A program made the translations under genes and the position numbers. A DNA stretch of 33,674 bases from Streptococcus mitis (lineage in GTDB: Bacteria > Bacillota > Bacilli > Lactobacillales > Streptococcaceae): contig NZ_JUQO01000218.1 in the NCBI RefSeq assembly GCF_001074635.1, forward strand, positions 1-33,674, written 5' to 3'. Of this stretch, positions 24,397 to 32,744 are shown in pieces (the first letter of the stretch is position 1; the number at the start of each line of letters is the position of its first letter). Below the pieces are notes generated by a model, which made no database searches, was not told where the DNA came from, and saw only the letters and a program-made list of their open reading frames with translations.

Positions 24397-26184
24397 ATGA
24401 CACGATTTGAGATACGAGACGATTTCTATTTAGATGGGAAACCGTTCAAGATTTTGTCCGGCGCCATTCATTATTTTAGGGTTCCTCCAGAGGATTGGTA
24501 TCATTCGCTCTATAACTTGAAGGCTCTTGGTTTTAATACCGTAGAGACTTATGTAGCTTGGAATTTACACGAGCCTCGTGAGGGTGAGTTTCACTTTGAA
24601 GGAGCTCTGGATTTGGAGCGGTTTCTTCAGACAGCACAAGATTTGGGTCTCTACGCTATCGTTCGTCCGTCACCCTTCATCTGTGCGGAATGGGAATTCG
24701 GTGGTTTACCAGCTTGGCTCTTAACCAAAGACATGAGGATTCGTTCCTCAGATCCAGCCTATATTGAGGCTGTCGGTCGCTACTATGACCAGCTCTTGTC
24801 ACGATTGGTTCCACATTTGTTGGACAATGGTGGAAATATCCTCATGATGCAGGTTGAAAATGAGTATGGTTCTTATGGAGAAGATAAGGCTTATCTGAGA
24901 GCCATTCGACAGCTGATGGAAGAGCGTGGTGTAACTTGTTCCCTCTTTACATCAGATGGTCCATGGAGAGCTACTCTGAAAGCTGGAACCTTAATCGAAG
25001 ATGACCTCTTTGTGACAGGGAACTTTGGTTCTAAGGCACCTTATAACTTTTCACAGATGCAGGAATTCTTTGATGAGCATGGTAAGAAATGGCCACTCAT
25101 GTGTATGGAGTTCTGGGATGGCTGGTTCAATCGTTGGAAAGAACCGATTATCACACGGGATCCAAAAGAATTAGCAGATGCAGTTCGAGAAGTTTTGGAG
25201 CAAGGCTCTATCAATCTTTACATGTTCCACGGTGGTACAAACTTTGGATTCATGAATGGTTGCTCGGCTCGAGGAACTTTGGACCTGCCACAAGTTACGT
25301 CTTATGATTACGATGCGCTTCTGGATGAAGAAGGAAATCCAACTGCCAAATACTTGGCAGTCAAGAAGATGATGGCAACACATTTTCCAGAGTACCCGCA
25401 GTTGGAGCCACTCTACAAAGAGAGTATGGAGTTGGACGCGATTCCACTAGTTGAAAAAGTTTCTTTGTTTGAAACCTTAGATAGCTTGTCAAGTCCAGTA
25501 GAAAGCCTCTATCCTAAAAAGATGGAGGAGTTGGGACAAAGCTATGGCTACCTACTCTATCGAACAGAAACAAACTGGGATGCAGAAGAAGAAAGACTTC
25601 GTATCATTGATGGTCGAGATAGGGCCCAGCTGTATGTCGATGGTCAGTGGGTTAAAACCCAATATCAGACAGAGATTGGGGAAGATATTTTCTATCAAGG
25701 CGAAAAGAAAGCGTTATCTAGGATTGATATATTGATAGAAAATATGGGGCGTGTCAACTATGGGCATAAGTTCTTAGCGGATACGCAACGTAAGGGAATT
25801 CGGACAGGGGTTTGTAAGGATTTGCACTTCTTACTAAACTGGAAACACTATCCACTCCCGCTAGAAAATCCTGAGAAAATTGATTTTTCAAAAGGATGGA
25901 CTCAAGGACAACCAGCCTTTTACGCTTATGACTTTACAGTCCAAGAGCCAAAAGATACTTACCTAGACTTATCTGAGTTTGGTAAGGGAGTTGCCTTTGT
26001 CAATGGGCAGAATCTAGGACGTTTTTGGAACGTCGGCCCGACCCTCTCACTTTATATCCCTCATAGCTATCTCAAGGAAGGTGATAACCGCATCATCATC
26101 TTTGAAACAGAAGGTGAATATAAAGAAGAGATTTATTTAACTCGTAAACCTACACTAAAACACATAAAGGGGGAAAACTTATGA
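24397..26184 (+). CDS. bgaC: beta-galactosidase BgaC, family GH35
   Basis: BgaC removes terminal beta-1,3-linked galactose from glycans. The ATG at 24397 gives 595 residues, the length of the pneumococcal enzyme. The GH35 barrel covers about 1-320: GAIHYFRVPPEDW near 22, NLHEP near 56-60, NENEYGSYGE-like VENEYGSYGE with the acid/base Glu156, and MCMEFWDGWF with the nucleophile Glu238. The C terminus carries jelly-roll domains (GQNLGRFWNVGP near 550). There is no signal peptide or LPXTG, although in pneumococcus the enzyme has been reported at the surface. It opens the operon, with promoter, cre site and regulator upstream, and its stop overlaps the IIB start. Confidence 0.96.
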   Translation: MTRFEIRDDFYLDGKPFKILSGAIHYFRVPPEDWYHSLYNLKALGFNTVETYVAWNLHEPREGEFHFEGALDLERFLQTAQDLGLYAIVRPSPFICAEWEFGGLPAWLLTKDMRIRSSDPAYIEAVGRYYDQLLSRLVPHLLDNGGNILMMQVENEYGSYGEDKAYLRAIRQLMEERGVTCSLFTSDGPWRATLKAGTLIEDDLFVTGNFGSKAPYNFSQMQEFFDEHGKKWPLMCMEFWDGWFNRWKEPIITRDPKELADAVREVLEQGSINLYMFHGGTNFGFMNGCSARGTLDLPQVTSYDYDALLDEEGNPTAKYLAVKKMMATHFPEYPQLEPLYKESMELDAIPLVEKVSLFETLDSLSSPVESLYPKKMEELGQSYGYLLYRTETNWDAEEERLRIIDGRDRAQLYVDGQWVKTQYQTEIGEDIFYQGEKKALSRIDILIENMGRVNYGHKFLADTQRKGIRTGVCKDLHFLLNWKHYPLPLENPEKIDFSKGWTQGQPAFYAYDFTVQEPKDTYLDLSEFGKGVAFVNGQNLGRFWNVGPTLSLYIPHSYLKEGDNRIIIFETEGEYKEEIYLTRKPTLKHIKGENL

Positions 26185-26657
26185 CAATTGTAGGATGCCG
26201 TATCGATGGACGTTTGATCCACGGACAAGTAGCCAATCTTTGGGCTGGAAAACTAAATGTTTCACGTATTATGGTTGTAGATAACGAAGTTGTCAACAAT
26301 GACGTTGAAAAGAGTGGTTTGAAACTTGCGACACCACCAGGTGTGAAATTGAGTATTTTGCCAATTGAAAAAGCGGCAGCCAATATTCTTGCTGGAAAAT
26401 ACGATAGCCAACGTCTCTTTATCGTGGCTCGCAAACCAGACCGCTTCCTTGGTTTGGTTGAAGCAGGTGTACCAATTGAAACCCTTAATGTTGGGAATAT
26501 GTCTCAAACACCAGAAACTCGCCCCATCACACGTTCTATCAACGTAGTGGACAAGGATGTGGAAGACTTCCACAAACTGGCAGAAAAAGGTGTTAAACTT
26601 ACTGCTCAAATGGTTCCAAATGATCCAATTTCAGACTTTTTGAGCTTATTAAAATAG
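26181..26657 (+). CDS. gadV: PTS mannose-family IIB component
   Basis: IIB receives phosphate from IIA and gives it to the incoming sugar. The 158 residues start MTIVGCRIDGRLIHGQVANLW, with the phosphorylated His14 in the standard DGRLIHGQV motif; it is a cytoplasmic protein. The start overlaps the bgaC stop (ATGA), so the two are coupled. With IIC, IID and IIA after it, it makes a complete mannose/fructosamine/galactosamine-type transporter. Substrate likely galactose or an amino sugar from the gene context, not shown by sequence. Symbol from memory of pneumococcal usage. Confidence 0.93.
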   Translation: MTIVGCRIDGRLIHGQVANLWAGKLNVSRIMVVDNEVVNNDVEKSGLKLATPPGVKLSILPIEKAAANILAGKYDSQRLFIVARKPDRFLGLVEAGVPIETLNVGNMSQTPETRPITRSINVVDKDVEDFHKLAEKGVKLTAQMVPNDPISDFLSLLK

Positions 26658-26683
26658 GAAAAAATTTTTAGGAGGTCATTGTT

Positions 26684-27589
26684 ATGATACAATGGTGGCA
26701 AATTTTACTTCTCACTTTGTACTCAGCTTATCAAATCTGTGATGAGTTGACGATCGTTTCATCTGCAGGTTCCCCTGTATTTGCTGGTTTCATTACTGGT
26801 TTAATCATGGGAGATGTGACTACCGGTCTACTTATCGGTGGTAACTTGCAACTATTCGTTCTTGGGGTTGGTACCTTCGGTGGTGCTTCTCGTATCGACG
26901 CAACTTCTGGTGCGGTTCTTGCGACAGCCTTCTCTGTTTCACAAGGAATTGATACAGCACTTGCGATTACAACAATCGCTGTGCCAGTAGCAACTCTCTT
27001 GACATACTTCGACGTTCTTGGACGTATGACAACTACTTTCTTTGCTCACCGTGTGGATGCTGCAATCGAACGCTTTGACTATAAAGGTATTGAACGCAAC
27101 TACCTACTTGGTGCGATTCCTTGGGCTCTATCTCGTGCCCTTCCAGTCTTCTTTGCGCTTGCTTTTGGTGGTGAATTTGTACAACACGTAGTAGACTTCG
27201 TTACAAAATACCAATGGGTTGCAGATGGTTTGACACTCGCAGGACGTATGCTTCCAGGTCTTGGATTTGCAATCTTGCTTCGTTACCTTCCAGTTAAACG
27301 TAACCTTCACTACCTTGCAATGGGATTTGGTTTGACAGCTATGTTAACTGTTCTTTACTCATATGTAACAGGTCTTGGTGGCGCTGTTGCAGGTGTTATC
27401 GGCACTCTACCGAAAGATGTGGCTGAAAAAATTGGTTTCGTGAACAACTTCAAAGGTTTGTCTATGATTGGTATCTCTATCGTAGGTATCTTCCTTGCAG
27501 TGCTTCACTTCAAAAATAGCCAAAAAGTAGCTGTAGCAGCACCTTCTACACCATCAGAAAGTGGGGAAATCGAAGATGACGAATTCTAA
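26684..27589 (+). CDS. gadW: PTS mannose-family IIC component
   Basis: IIC is a membrane part of the sugar channel. The 301 residues are strongly hydrophobic with about eight or more membrane segments; GNLQLFVLGVGTFGGASRIDATSGAVLATAF near 54-85 is a conserved IIC stretch. A strong AGGAGG precedes the ATG. The tail is acidic (SGEIEDDEF), and its last codons overlap the IID start, so IIC and IID are probably made in equal amounts. The symbol is from memory. Confidence 0.94.
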   Translation: MIQWWQILLLTLYSAYQICDELTIVSSAGSPVFAGFITGLIMGDVTTGLLIGGNLQLFVLGVGTFGGASRIDATSGAVLATAFSVSQGIDTALAITTIAVPVATLLTYFDVLGRMTTTFFAHRVDAAIERFDYKGIERNYLLGAIPWALSRALPVFFALAFGGEFVQHVVDFVTKYQWVADGLTLAGRMLPGLGFAILLRYLPVKRNLHYLAMGFGLTAMLTVLYSYVTGLGGAVAGVIGTLPKDVAEKIGFVNNFKGLSMIGISIVGIFLAVLHFKNSQKVAVAAPSTPSESGEIEDDEF

Positions 27590-28397
27590 TTATAAACTTA
27601 CAAAAGAAGATTTTAACCAAATCAACAAACGTAGCTTGTTTACTTTCCAATTAGGTTGGAACTACGAACGTATGCAAGCTTCTGGTTACCTTTACATGAT
27701 CTTGCCTCAATTGCGTAAAATGTATGGGGATGGAACTCCTGAATTGAAAGAAATGATGAAAGTTCATACTCAATTCTTCAATACTTCACCATTCTTCCAC
27801 ACCATTATCGCTGGTTTTGACCTTGCCATGGAAGAAAAAGATGGTGTAGGTTCAAAAGATGCCGTTAATGGTATCAAGACAGGTTTGATGGGACCATTCG
27901 CTCCTCTTGGAGATACAATCTTTGGTTCACTTGTACCTGCTATCATGGGATCTATCGCAGCAACTATGGCTATCGGTGGTCAACCTTGGGGTATCTTCCT
28001 TTGGATTGCAGTTGCAGTAGCGTATGATATCTTCCGTTGGAAACAGTTGGAATTTGCCTACAAAGAAGGGGTTAACCTTATCAACAACATGCAAAGTACC
28101 TTGACAGCTTTGATTGACGCTGCATCTGTACTTGGTGTCTTCATGATGGGTGCTCTTGTAGCAACAATGATCAACTTTGAAATTTCTTACAAATGGGCAA
28201 TCGGTGAGAAGATGATTGACTTCCAAGACATCTTGAACCAAATCTTCCCACGCTTGCTTCCAGCAATCTTTACTGCCTTTATCTTCTGGTTGCTTGGTAA
28301 GAAAGGTATGAACTCTACTAAAGCTATCGGTATTATTATCGTACTTGCTTTGGCTCTTTCTGCCTTTGGTAAATTTGTACTTGGAATGGGCGCATAA
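27576..28397 (+). CDS. gadE: PTS mannose-family IID component
   Basis: IID is the second membrane subunit, unique to the mannose PTS family. The ATG at 27576 lies inside the IIC gene (14-bp overlap) with GGGGA upstream and gives 273 residues starting MTNSNYKLTKEDFNQINKRSLF. The conserved WNYERMQASGYLYMILPQLRKMYG near 31-54 and HTIIAGFDLAMEEKDG near 80 are family hallmarks; membrane segments follow. It works with IIC to move the sugar. The next gene starts 4 bp after its stop. Confidence 0.94.
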   Translation: MTNSNYKLTKEDFNQINKRSLFTFQLGWNYERMQASGYLYMILPQLRKMYGDGTPELKEMMKVHTQFFNTSPFFHTIIAGFDLAMEEKDGVGSKDAVNGIKTGLMGPFAPLGDTIFGSLVPAIMGSIAATMAIGGQPWGIFLWIAVAVAYDIFRWKQLEFAYKEGVNLINNMQSTLTALIDAASVLGVFMMGALVATMINFEISYKWAIGEKMIDFQDILNQIFPRLLPAIFTAFIFWLLGKKGMNSTKAIGIIIVLALALSAFGKFVLGMGA

Positions 28398-28400
28398 TTT

Positions 28401-28805
28401 ATGACGCAATCATTAATTTTGGTGAGCCATGGTCGCTTCTGTGAGGAGCTTAAAGGTAGCACAGAAATGATCATGGGCCCACAAGACAACATTTACACAG
28501 TAGCTCTTCTTCCAGAAGATGGCCCAGAAGACTTTACTGCAAAATTTGAAGCTGCTATTGAAGGATTAGATGATTTCCTAGTCTTTGCGGATCTTCTCGG
28601 TGGGACACCATGTAATGTGGTAAGCCGTTTGATCATGGAAGGTCGTGACATCGAACTTTATGCTGGGATGAATCTTCCAATGGTGATTGAATTTATCAAT
28701 GCGAGCCTTACAGGCGCAGATGCGGATTATAAGAACCGTGCTGCAGAAAGCATTGTGAAAGTCAATGACCTGTTAGCGGGCTTCGATGATGACGAAGATG
28801 AATAA
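28401..28805 (+). CDS. gadF: PTS mannose-family IIA component
   Basis: IIA takes phosphate from HPr and passes it to IIB. The 134 residues start MTQSLILVSHGRFCEELKGS, with the phosphorylated His10 in LVSHG; FADLLGGTPCNV near 62-73 is the second hallmark. The acidic C terminus ends DDDEDE. It closes the PTS block; a strong hairpin stands between it and agaS, which may set a different level for the downstream genes. Confidence 0.93.
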   Translation: MTQSLILVSHGRFCEELKGSTEMIMGPQDNIYTVALLPEDGPEDFTAKFEAAIEGLDDFLVFADLLGGTPCNVVSRLIMEGRDIELYAGMNLPMVIEFINASLTGADADYKNRAAESIVKVNDLLAGFDDDEDE

Positions 28806-28852
28806 GATGTGACTTAGAACATCTTATTTAGAGCATCTTATATAGAATATAC

Positions 28853-28881
28853 ATGGGAATGGGGCTTACTCCCATTCCCAT
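28853..28881 (+). terminator. perfect hairpin between IIA and agaS
   Basis: ATGGGAATGGG (28853-28863) pairs perfectly with CCCATTCCCAT (28871-28881), loop GCTTACT. The tail is only ATTTAA, so it is a weak terminator or an RNA processing/stabilising stem inside the operon. Confidence 0.65.
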
Positions 28882-28905
28882 ATTTAATAGAAAAAGAGGA
28901 ACTCA

Positions 28906-30072
28906 ATGCTACATTATACAAAAGAAGACTTGCTCGAATTGGGTGCAGAGATCACTACACGTGAAATCTACCAACAGCCTGATGTATGGAAAGAAGCTTT
29001 TGAAGCTTATCAAGAAAAACGTGAAGAAATTGCAGCCTTCCTACAAGGAATTGCTGATAAACATGACTATATCAAGGTTATCTTGACAGGTGCTGGGACT
29101 TCTGCTTATGTGGGAGACACCTTGGTACATTACTTTAAGGAAGTCTATGACGAACGCAAGTGGAATTTCAATGCTATTGCGACCACAGATATCGTTGCCA
29201 ATCCAGAAACTTATTTGAAAAAAGATGTGGTAACTGTCCTTGTATCTTTCGCTCGTAGTGGAAATTCACCTGAAAGTGTGGCGACTGTTGATTTGGCCAA
29301 GGATTTGGTGGATGAGCTTTATCAAGTGACGATTACTTGCGCAGCAGATGGTAAATTGGCTCTTCAAGCTCATGGAGATGACCGCAATCTCTTGCTTTTG
29401 CAACCAGCTGCCTCTAATGATGCTGGCTTTGCCATGACTTCTAGCTTTACCTCTATGATGTTGACAGCTCTTTTGGTCTTTGATCCTACAGAATTTGCTG
29501 TGAAAGCTGAACGTTTTGAAGTTGTGTCTAGTCTTGCCCGTAAAGTTTTAGACAATGCAGAAGATGTCAAAGAGCTTGTTGATTTAGACTTTAACCGTGT
29601 CATCTACCTTGGTGCGGGTCCTTACTTTGGACTTGCTCATGAAGCTCAGCTCAAGATTTTAGAATTGACAGCTGGCCAAGTGGCGACCATGTATGAAAGC
29701 CCAGTTGGCTTCCGTCACGGTCCAAAATCTCTTATCAACGAAGATACAGTTGTTTTGGTCTTTGGTACAACGACAGACTACACTCGCAAGTACGACTTGG
29801 ACTTGGTTCGTGAAGTTGCTGGTGATCAGATTGCTCGTCGTGTTGTGCTTTTGAGTGATCAAGCCTTTGGTCTTGAAAATGTCAAAGAAGTTGCCCTTGG
29901 TTGTGGCGGTGTCTTGAATGATATTTACCGTGTCTTCCCTTACATCGTATATGCTCAACTCTTTGCCCTATTGACTTCACTCAGGGTAGAAAATAAACCA
30001 GATACACCGTCTCCTACAGGTACAGTAAACCGTGTGGTACAAGGTGTTATCATCCACGAATATCAAAAGTAA
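28906..30072 (+). CDS. agaS: AgaS, SIS-domain sugar-phosphate isomerase/deaminase
   Basis: AgaS proteins have two SIS (sugar isomerase) domains and act on amino-sugar phosphates such as galactosamine-6-phosphate, forming ketose phosphates. The 388 residues start MLHYTKEDLLELGAEITTREIYQQP, a family-typical N terminus. The first SIS domain has VILTGAGTSAYVGDT near 58-72 and LVSFARSGNSPESV near 110-123; the second has VIYLGAGPYFGLAHEAQLKILELTAGQVATMYESPVGFRHGP near 230-271. AAAGAGGAA precedes the ATG. It is consistent with a PTS that brings in an amino sugar, but exact activity cannot be read from sequence. Confidence 0.92.
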   Translation: MLHYTKEDLLELGAEITTREIYQQPDVWKEAFEAYQEKREEIAAFLQGIADKHDYIKVILTGAGTSAYVGDTLVHYFKEVYDERKWNFNAIATTDIVANPETYLKKDVVTVLVSFARSGNSPESVATVDLAKDLVDELYQVTITCAADGKLALQAHGDDRNLLLLQPAASNDAGFAMTSSFTSMMLTALLVFDPTEFAVKAERFEVVSSLARKVLDNAEDVKELVDLDFNRVIYLGAGPYFGLAHEAQLKILELTAGQVATMYESPVGFRHGPKSLINEDTVVLVFGTTTDYTRKYDLDLVREVAGDQIARRVVLLSDQAFGLENVKEVALGCGGVLNDIYRVFPYIVYAQLFALLTSLRVENKPDTPSPTGTVNRVVQGVIIHEYQK

Positions 30073-30118
30073 GACAGTGTTTATGAATTCTTGACAAGAG
30101 GATTTGTATATCATCAGG

Positions 30119-30158
30119 CAAACCATAGATTGTCAGTAAACTTTCTATGGTTTGTTTG
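30119..30158 (+). terminator. hairpin between agaS and galM
   Basis: CAAACCATAGA (30119-30129) pairs perfectly with TCTATGGTTTG (30144-30154), then TTTGC. The T-run is short, so partial termination is likely; galM has a good Shine-Dalgarno 25 bp later. Confidence 0.65.
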
Positions 30159-30187
30159 CTTGAGAGAAATAGTAAAAGGAGAACAGA

Positions 30188-31225
30188 ATGAAAGCATACA
30201 CAGAGCGTGTATTTGGAAGTGTTGAGGGCAAGGATGTCTTGGCCTATCGCTTTGAAACTGACGGTGGCTACCAGCTTGAGGTTATGGCTTATGGCGCGAC
30301 CATCCTGCGCTATGTCACACCTGACAAGGATGGAAATTTTGCCAATGTTATCTTGGGATTTGATGACTTTGACAGCTATGTAGGTAATAGTCCCAAGCAT
30401 GGAGCTAGCGTAGGTCCTGTGGCGGGCCGTATTGCAGGTGCGACATTTGAGCTTAATGGCAAGAACTATGACCTTGAAGTCAACAATGCTAGCAATTGTA
30501 ACCACAGTGGTTCAACTGGTTGGGATTCGAGCTTGTTTGAACTAGTTGAAGTGAGCGACTATGGTCTGACCCTCTACACAGAGCGTACAGATGGGACAGG
30601 GGGATTTCCTGGAAATCTCAAGATTTGGATTAGTTACCACTTGGAAGAAACTGGTGCCTACGAAATCAGCTACAAGGTAACGACCGATCAGGATACGCTG
30701 GTCAATCCGACCAACCACAGCTACTTCAACTTGTCTGGTGATTTCACGCAGACGATTGACCGTCATGTCTTCCAACTAAATACAGAGGGCATTTACCCAA
30801 TCGCTCTCGACGGTGTTCCTGCCAAAACTCCAGAAGCCAACCGTGATGTGGTCAAACACATCTACAATGGTGCCTTGTTGAAAGATATCTTTGCAGAAGA
30901 AGATGAGCAAATCCAGTTGGTATCTGGCTTAGATCATCCATTTGCCCTTCCTGCAGGTCATGACAATGCTGGATTCCTTTATGACCAAAACTCAGGTCGC
31001 TTCCTGCTTTTCAAGACAGAGGCTCCTTGCTTTGTGGTCTACACAGCAAACTTTGTGGATGAGAGTGTCATCATAGGAGGTCAGCCAATGGTACAGCACA
31101 ATGGGATTGCCCTTGAAGCGCAGGATTTACCAGATGCCATTCACAGCGACCTCAAAGACCAAGTCATTCTTAAAGCCGGTCAAACCTTTACAAGCAAGAC
31201 ACGTTATGAGCTTGTTGTGAAATAA
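30188..31225 (+). CDS. galM: aldose 1-epimerase (galactose mutarotase)
   Basis: GalM interconverts the alpha and beta anomers of galactose and related sugars, feeding the Leloir pathway. The 345 residues start MKAYTERVFGSVEGKDVLAYRF. The substrate and catalytic motifs are visible: GRIAG near 79, NHSGSTGWDSSLFE near 101, NPTNHSYFNLSG near 177-188 (catalytic His) and GIALEAQDLPDA near 307-318 (catalytic Glu). AAAAGGAG precedes the start. It follows agaS at 115 bp, after a hairpin, and fits with galactose release by BgaC. Confidence 0.95.
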   Translation: MKAYTERVFGSVEGKDVLAYRFETDGGYQLEVMAYGATILRYVTPDKDGNFANVILGFDDFDSYVGNSPKHGASVGPVAGRIAGATFELNGKNYDLEVNNASNCNHSGSTGWDSSLFELVEVSDYGLTLYTERTDGTGGFPGNLKIWISYHLEETGAYEISYKVTTDQDTLVNPTNHSYFNLSGDFTQTIDRHVFQLNTEGIYPIALDGVPAKTPEANRDVVKHIYNGALLKDIFAEEDEQIQLVSGLDHPFALPAGHDNAGFLYDQNSGRFLLFKTEAPCFVVYTANFVDESVIIGGQPMVQHNGIALEAQDLPDAIHSDLKDQVILKAGQTFTSKTRYELVVK

Positions 31226-31235
31226 AAGGATAGGA

Positions 31236-31284
31236 ATTTCTACTTTTTGGGGAATAGTATTTACCTTATAACATTAGTAGAAAT
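31236..31284. repeat. inverted repeat after galM
   Basis: ATTTCTACT (31236-31244) is complementary to AGTAGAAAT (31276-31284) with 31 bases between. There is a short T-run after the first arm. It may close the galM transcript or regulate the next gene. Confidence 0.4.
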
Positions 31285-31304
31285 GGGCAAAGAATAGGAA
31301 AATA

Positions 31305-31313
31305 TGATATAAT
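31305..31313 (+). promoter_or_regulatory. extended -10 promoter of the CAP-domain gene
   Basis: TGA-TATAAT (hexamer 31308-31313) is a perfect extended -10, 48 bp before the start codon. The -35 (GGGCAA) is poor, as allowed with an extended -10. Confidence 0.65.
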
Positions 31314-31361
31314 TTAATATTGAAAATACCTATCCTGTCTAAAGGATAAAAGGAGAAAAAA

Positions 31362-32549
31362 ATGAAGAAAATTGTATTTGCTAGTGCCTTGGCTTTGACC
31401 TTGGCAGGAGCAGTTTTGACAAATGATGTTTTTGCGAATGACAGATTGGTGGCAACGCAATCTGCTGATGGTAATGTATTGACCTCAGAGGTGCTAAAAC
31501 CTTCTAGTGGCAATGTTTTGGTTGGAATCAAAGGAGAATTTGTGGCTCCTCATCAACAATCTATTTTGGATGCCATTAATGCTATTCGTAAAGAAGCAGC
31601 GGATGAAGGTTTGGTAGATAAGTATGTCCCTATCAAATGGTCAACTGACCTAGAAAAGGCAGCTTTTGTCAGAGCTACAGAAGCATCTGTGACTATGAAG
31701 CACGATCGTCTTTCTAGCAAAGATCTTTGGAGTGCCTTTCCAACTTCTAATAGTATAATGGGAGAAAATTTGGCATGGAATCATGACGGTTTTCTAAAAG
31801 CTATTGAACAATGGCGTTCTGAAAAAGCAGATTATGTGCAGAAAAAAAATAGTGGTTCAGACAACGGGAAATCTGGTCACTATGAGTCGCTAATTAACCC
31901 TAAATTTACACACATGGGGATGGCAGCTTTTAAAAATCCTAACAATCCATACAAAGCTATTACAATTGCTCAAACTCTAGGTGATGATGCTTCTTCAGAG
32001 GAATTGGCTGGTGGATATGGTTCTGCTGTTCAGTATACAGAAGTGACTGCCTCAAACCTTTCAACAGTTAAAACTAAAGCTACGGTTGAAGAAAAACCAC
32101 TGAAAGATTTTAGAGCGTCTACGTCTGATCAGTCTGGTTGGGTGCAATCTAATGGCAAATGGTATTTTTATGAGTCTGGTGATGTGAAGACAGGCTGGGT
32201 GAAAACAGATGGTAAATGGTACTATTTGAATGACTTAGGTATCATGCAGACTGGATTTGTAAAAGTTTCTGGTAGCTGGTATTACTTGAGCAATTCAGGT
32301 GCTATGTTTACAGGCTGGGGAACAGATGGTAGCAGATGGTTCTACTTTGACGGCTCAGGAGCTATGAAGACAGGCTGGTACAAGGAAAATGGCACTTGGT
32401 ATTACCTTGACGAAGCAGGTATCATGAAGACAGGTTGGTTTAAAGTCGGACCACACTGGTATTATGCCTACGGTTCAGGAGCTTTGGCTGTGAGCACAAC
32501 AACACCAGATGGTTACCGTGTAAATGGTAATGGTGAATGGGTAAACTAG
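31362..32549 (+). CDS. secreted CAP-domain choline-binding protein
   Basis: This is a cell-surface protein. The 395 residues begin with a signal peptide (1-25, cut likely after VFA). A CAP/SCP-type domain (about 62-212) has ILDAINAIRKEA, His114 in MKHDR, Glu135 in GENLAWN and His173-Glu175 in GHYESLINP, the residues expected of the CAP cavity. After a short linker, residues 258-395 carry about six choline-binding repeats with the pattern GW...GKWYYL...G.M.TGW, which anchor the protein to phosphocholine on teichoic acid. AAAGGAG precedes the ATG. A known pneumococcal surface protein with this order of domains does not come to mind for this site, so no name is given. CAP proteins can be proteases, lipid binders or adhesins. 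Confidence 0.9.
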   Translation: MKKIVFASALALTLAGAVLTNDVFANDRLVATQSADGNVLTSEVLKPSSGNVLVGIKGEFVAPHQQSILDAINAIRKEAADEGLVDKYVPIKWSTDLEKAAFVRATEASVTMKHDRLSSKDLWSAFPTSNSIMGENLAWNHDGFLKAIEQWRSEKADYVQKKNSGSDNGKSGHYESLINPKFTHMGMAAFKNPNNPYKAITIAQTLGDDASSEELAGGYGSAVQYTEVTASNLSTVKTKATVEEKPLKDFRASTSDQSGWVQSNGKWYFYESGDVKTGWVKTDGKWYYLNDLGIMQTGFVKVSGSWYYLSNSGAMFTGWGTDGSRWFYFDGSGAMKTGWYKENGTWYYLDEAGIMKTGWFKVGPHWYYAYGSGALAVSTTTPDGYRVNGNGEWVN

Positions 32550-32612
32550 GCTGAAAATGTCAGGCCATAGGTAAAGTATTCATCTTACTTAGCAAAAAGA
32601 ATGAACGATAAG

Positions 32613-32645
32613 AAAGAGGTTGATGGCAGACATTGACCTCTTTTT
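32613..32645 (+). terminator. terminator after the CAP-domain gene
   Basis: AAAGAGGT (32613-32620) pairs with ACCTCTTT (32636-32643), with some inner pairing, followed by T. It ends the surface-protein transcript. Confidence 0.75.
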
Positions 32646-32674
32646 GTTAGAATATAGGCTTCAAGTTGTCTGGC

Positions 32675-32702
32675 TTGACTTTCTTGGTGGAAATTATATA
32701 AT
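32675..32702 (+). promoter_or_regulatory. promoter of the VOC gene
   Basis: -35 TTGACT (32675-32680) and -10 TATAAT (32697-32702) are separated by 16 bp, about 40 bp before the start codon. Confidence 0.8.
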
Positions 32703-32744
32703 AGATGTAATAAAATTGATTACAACTAGAAAAGAGAACCATTT

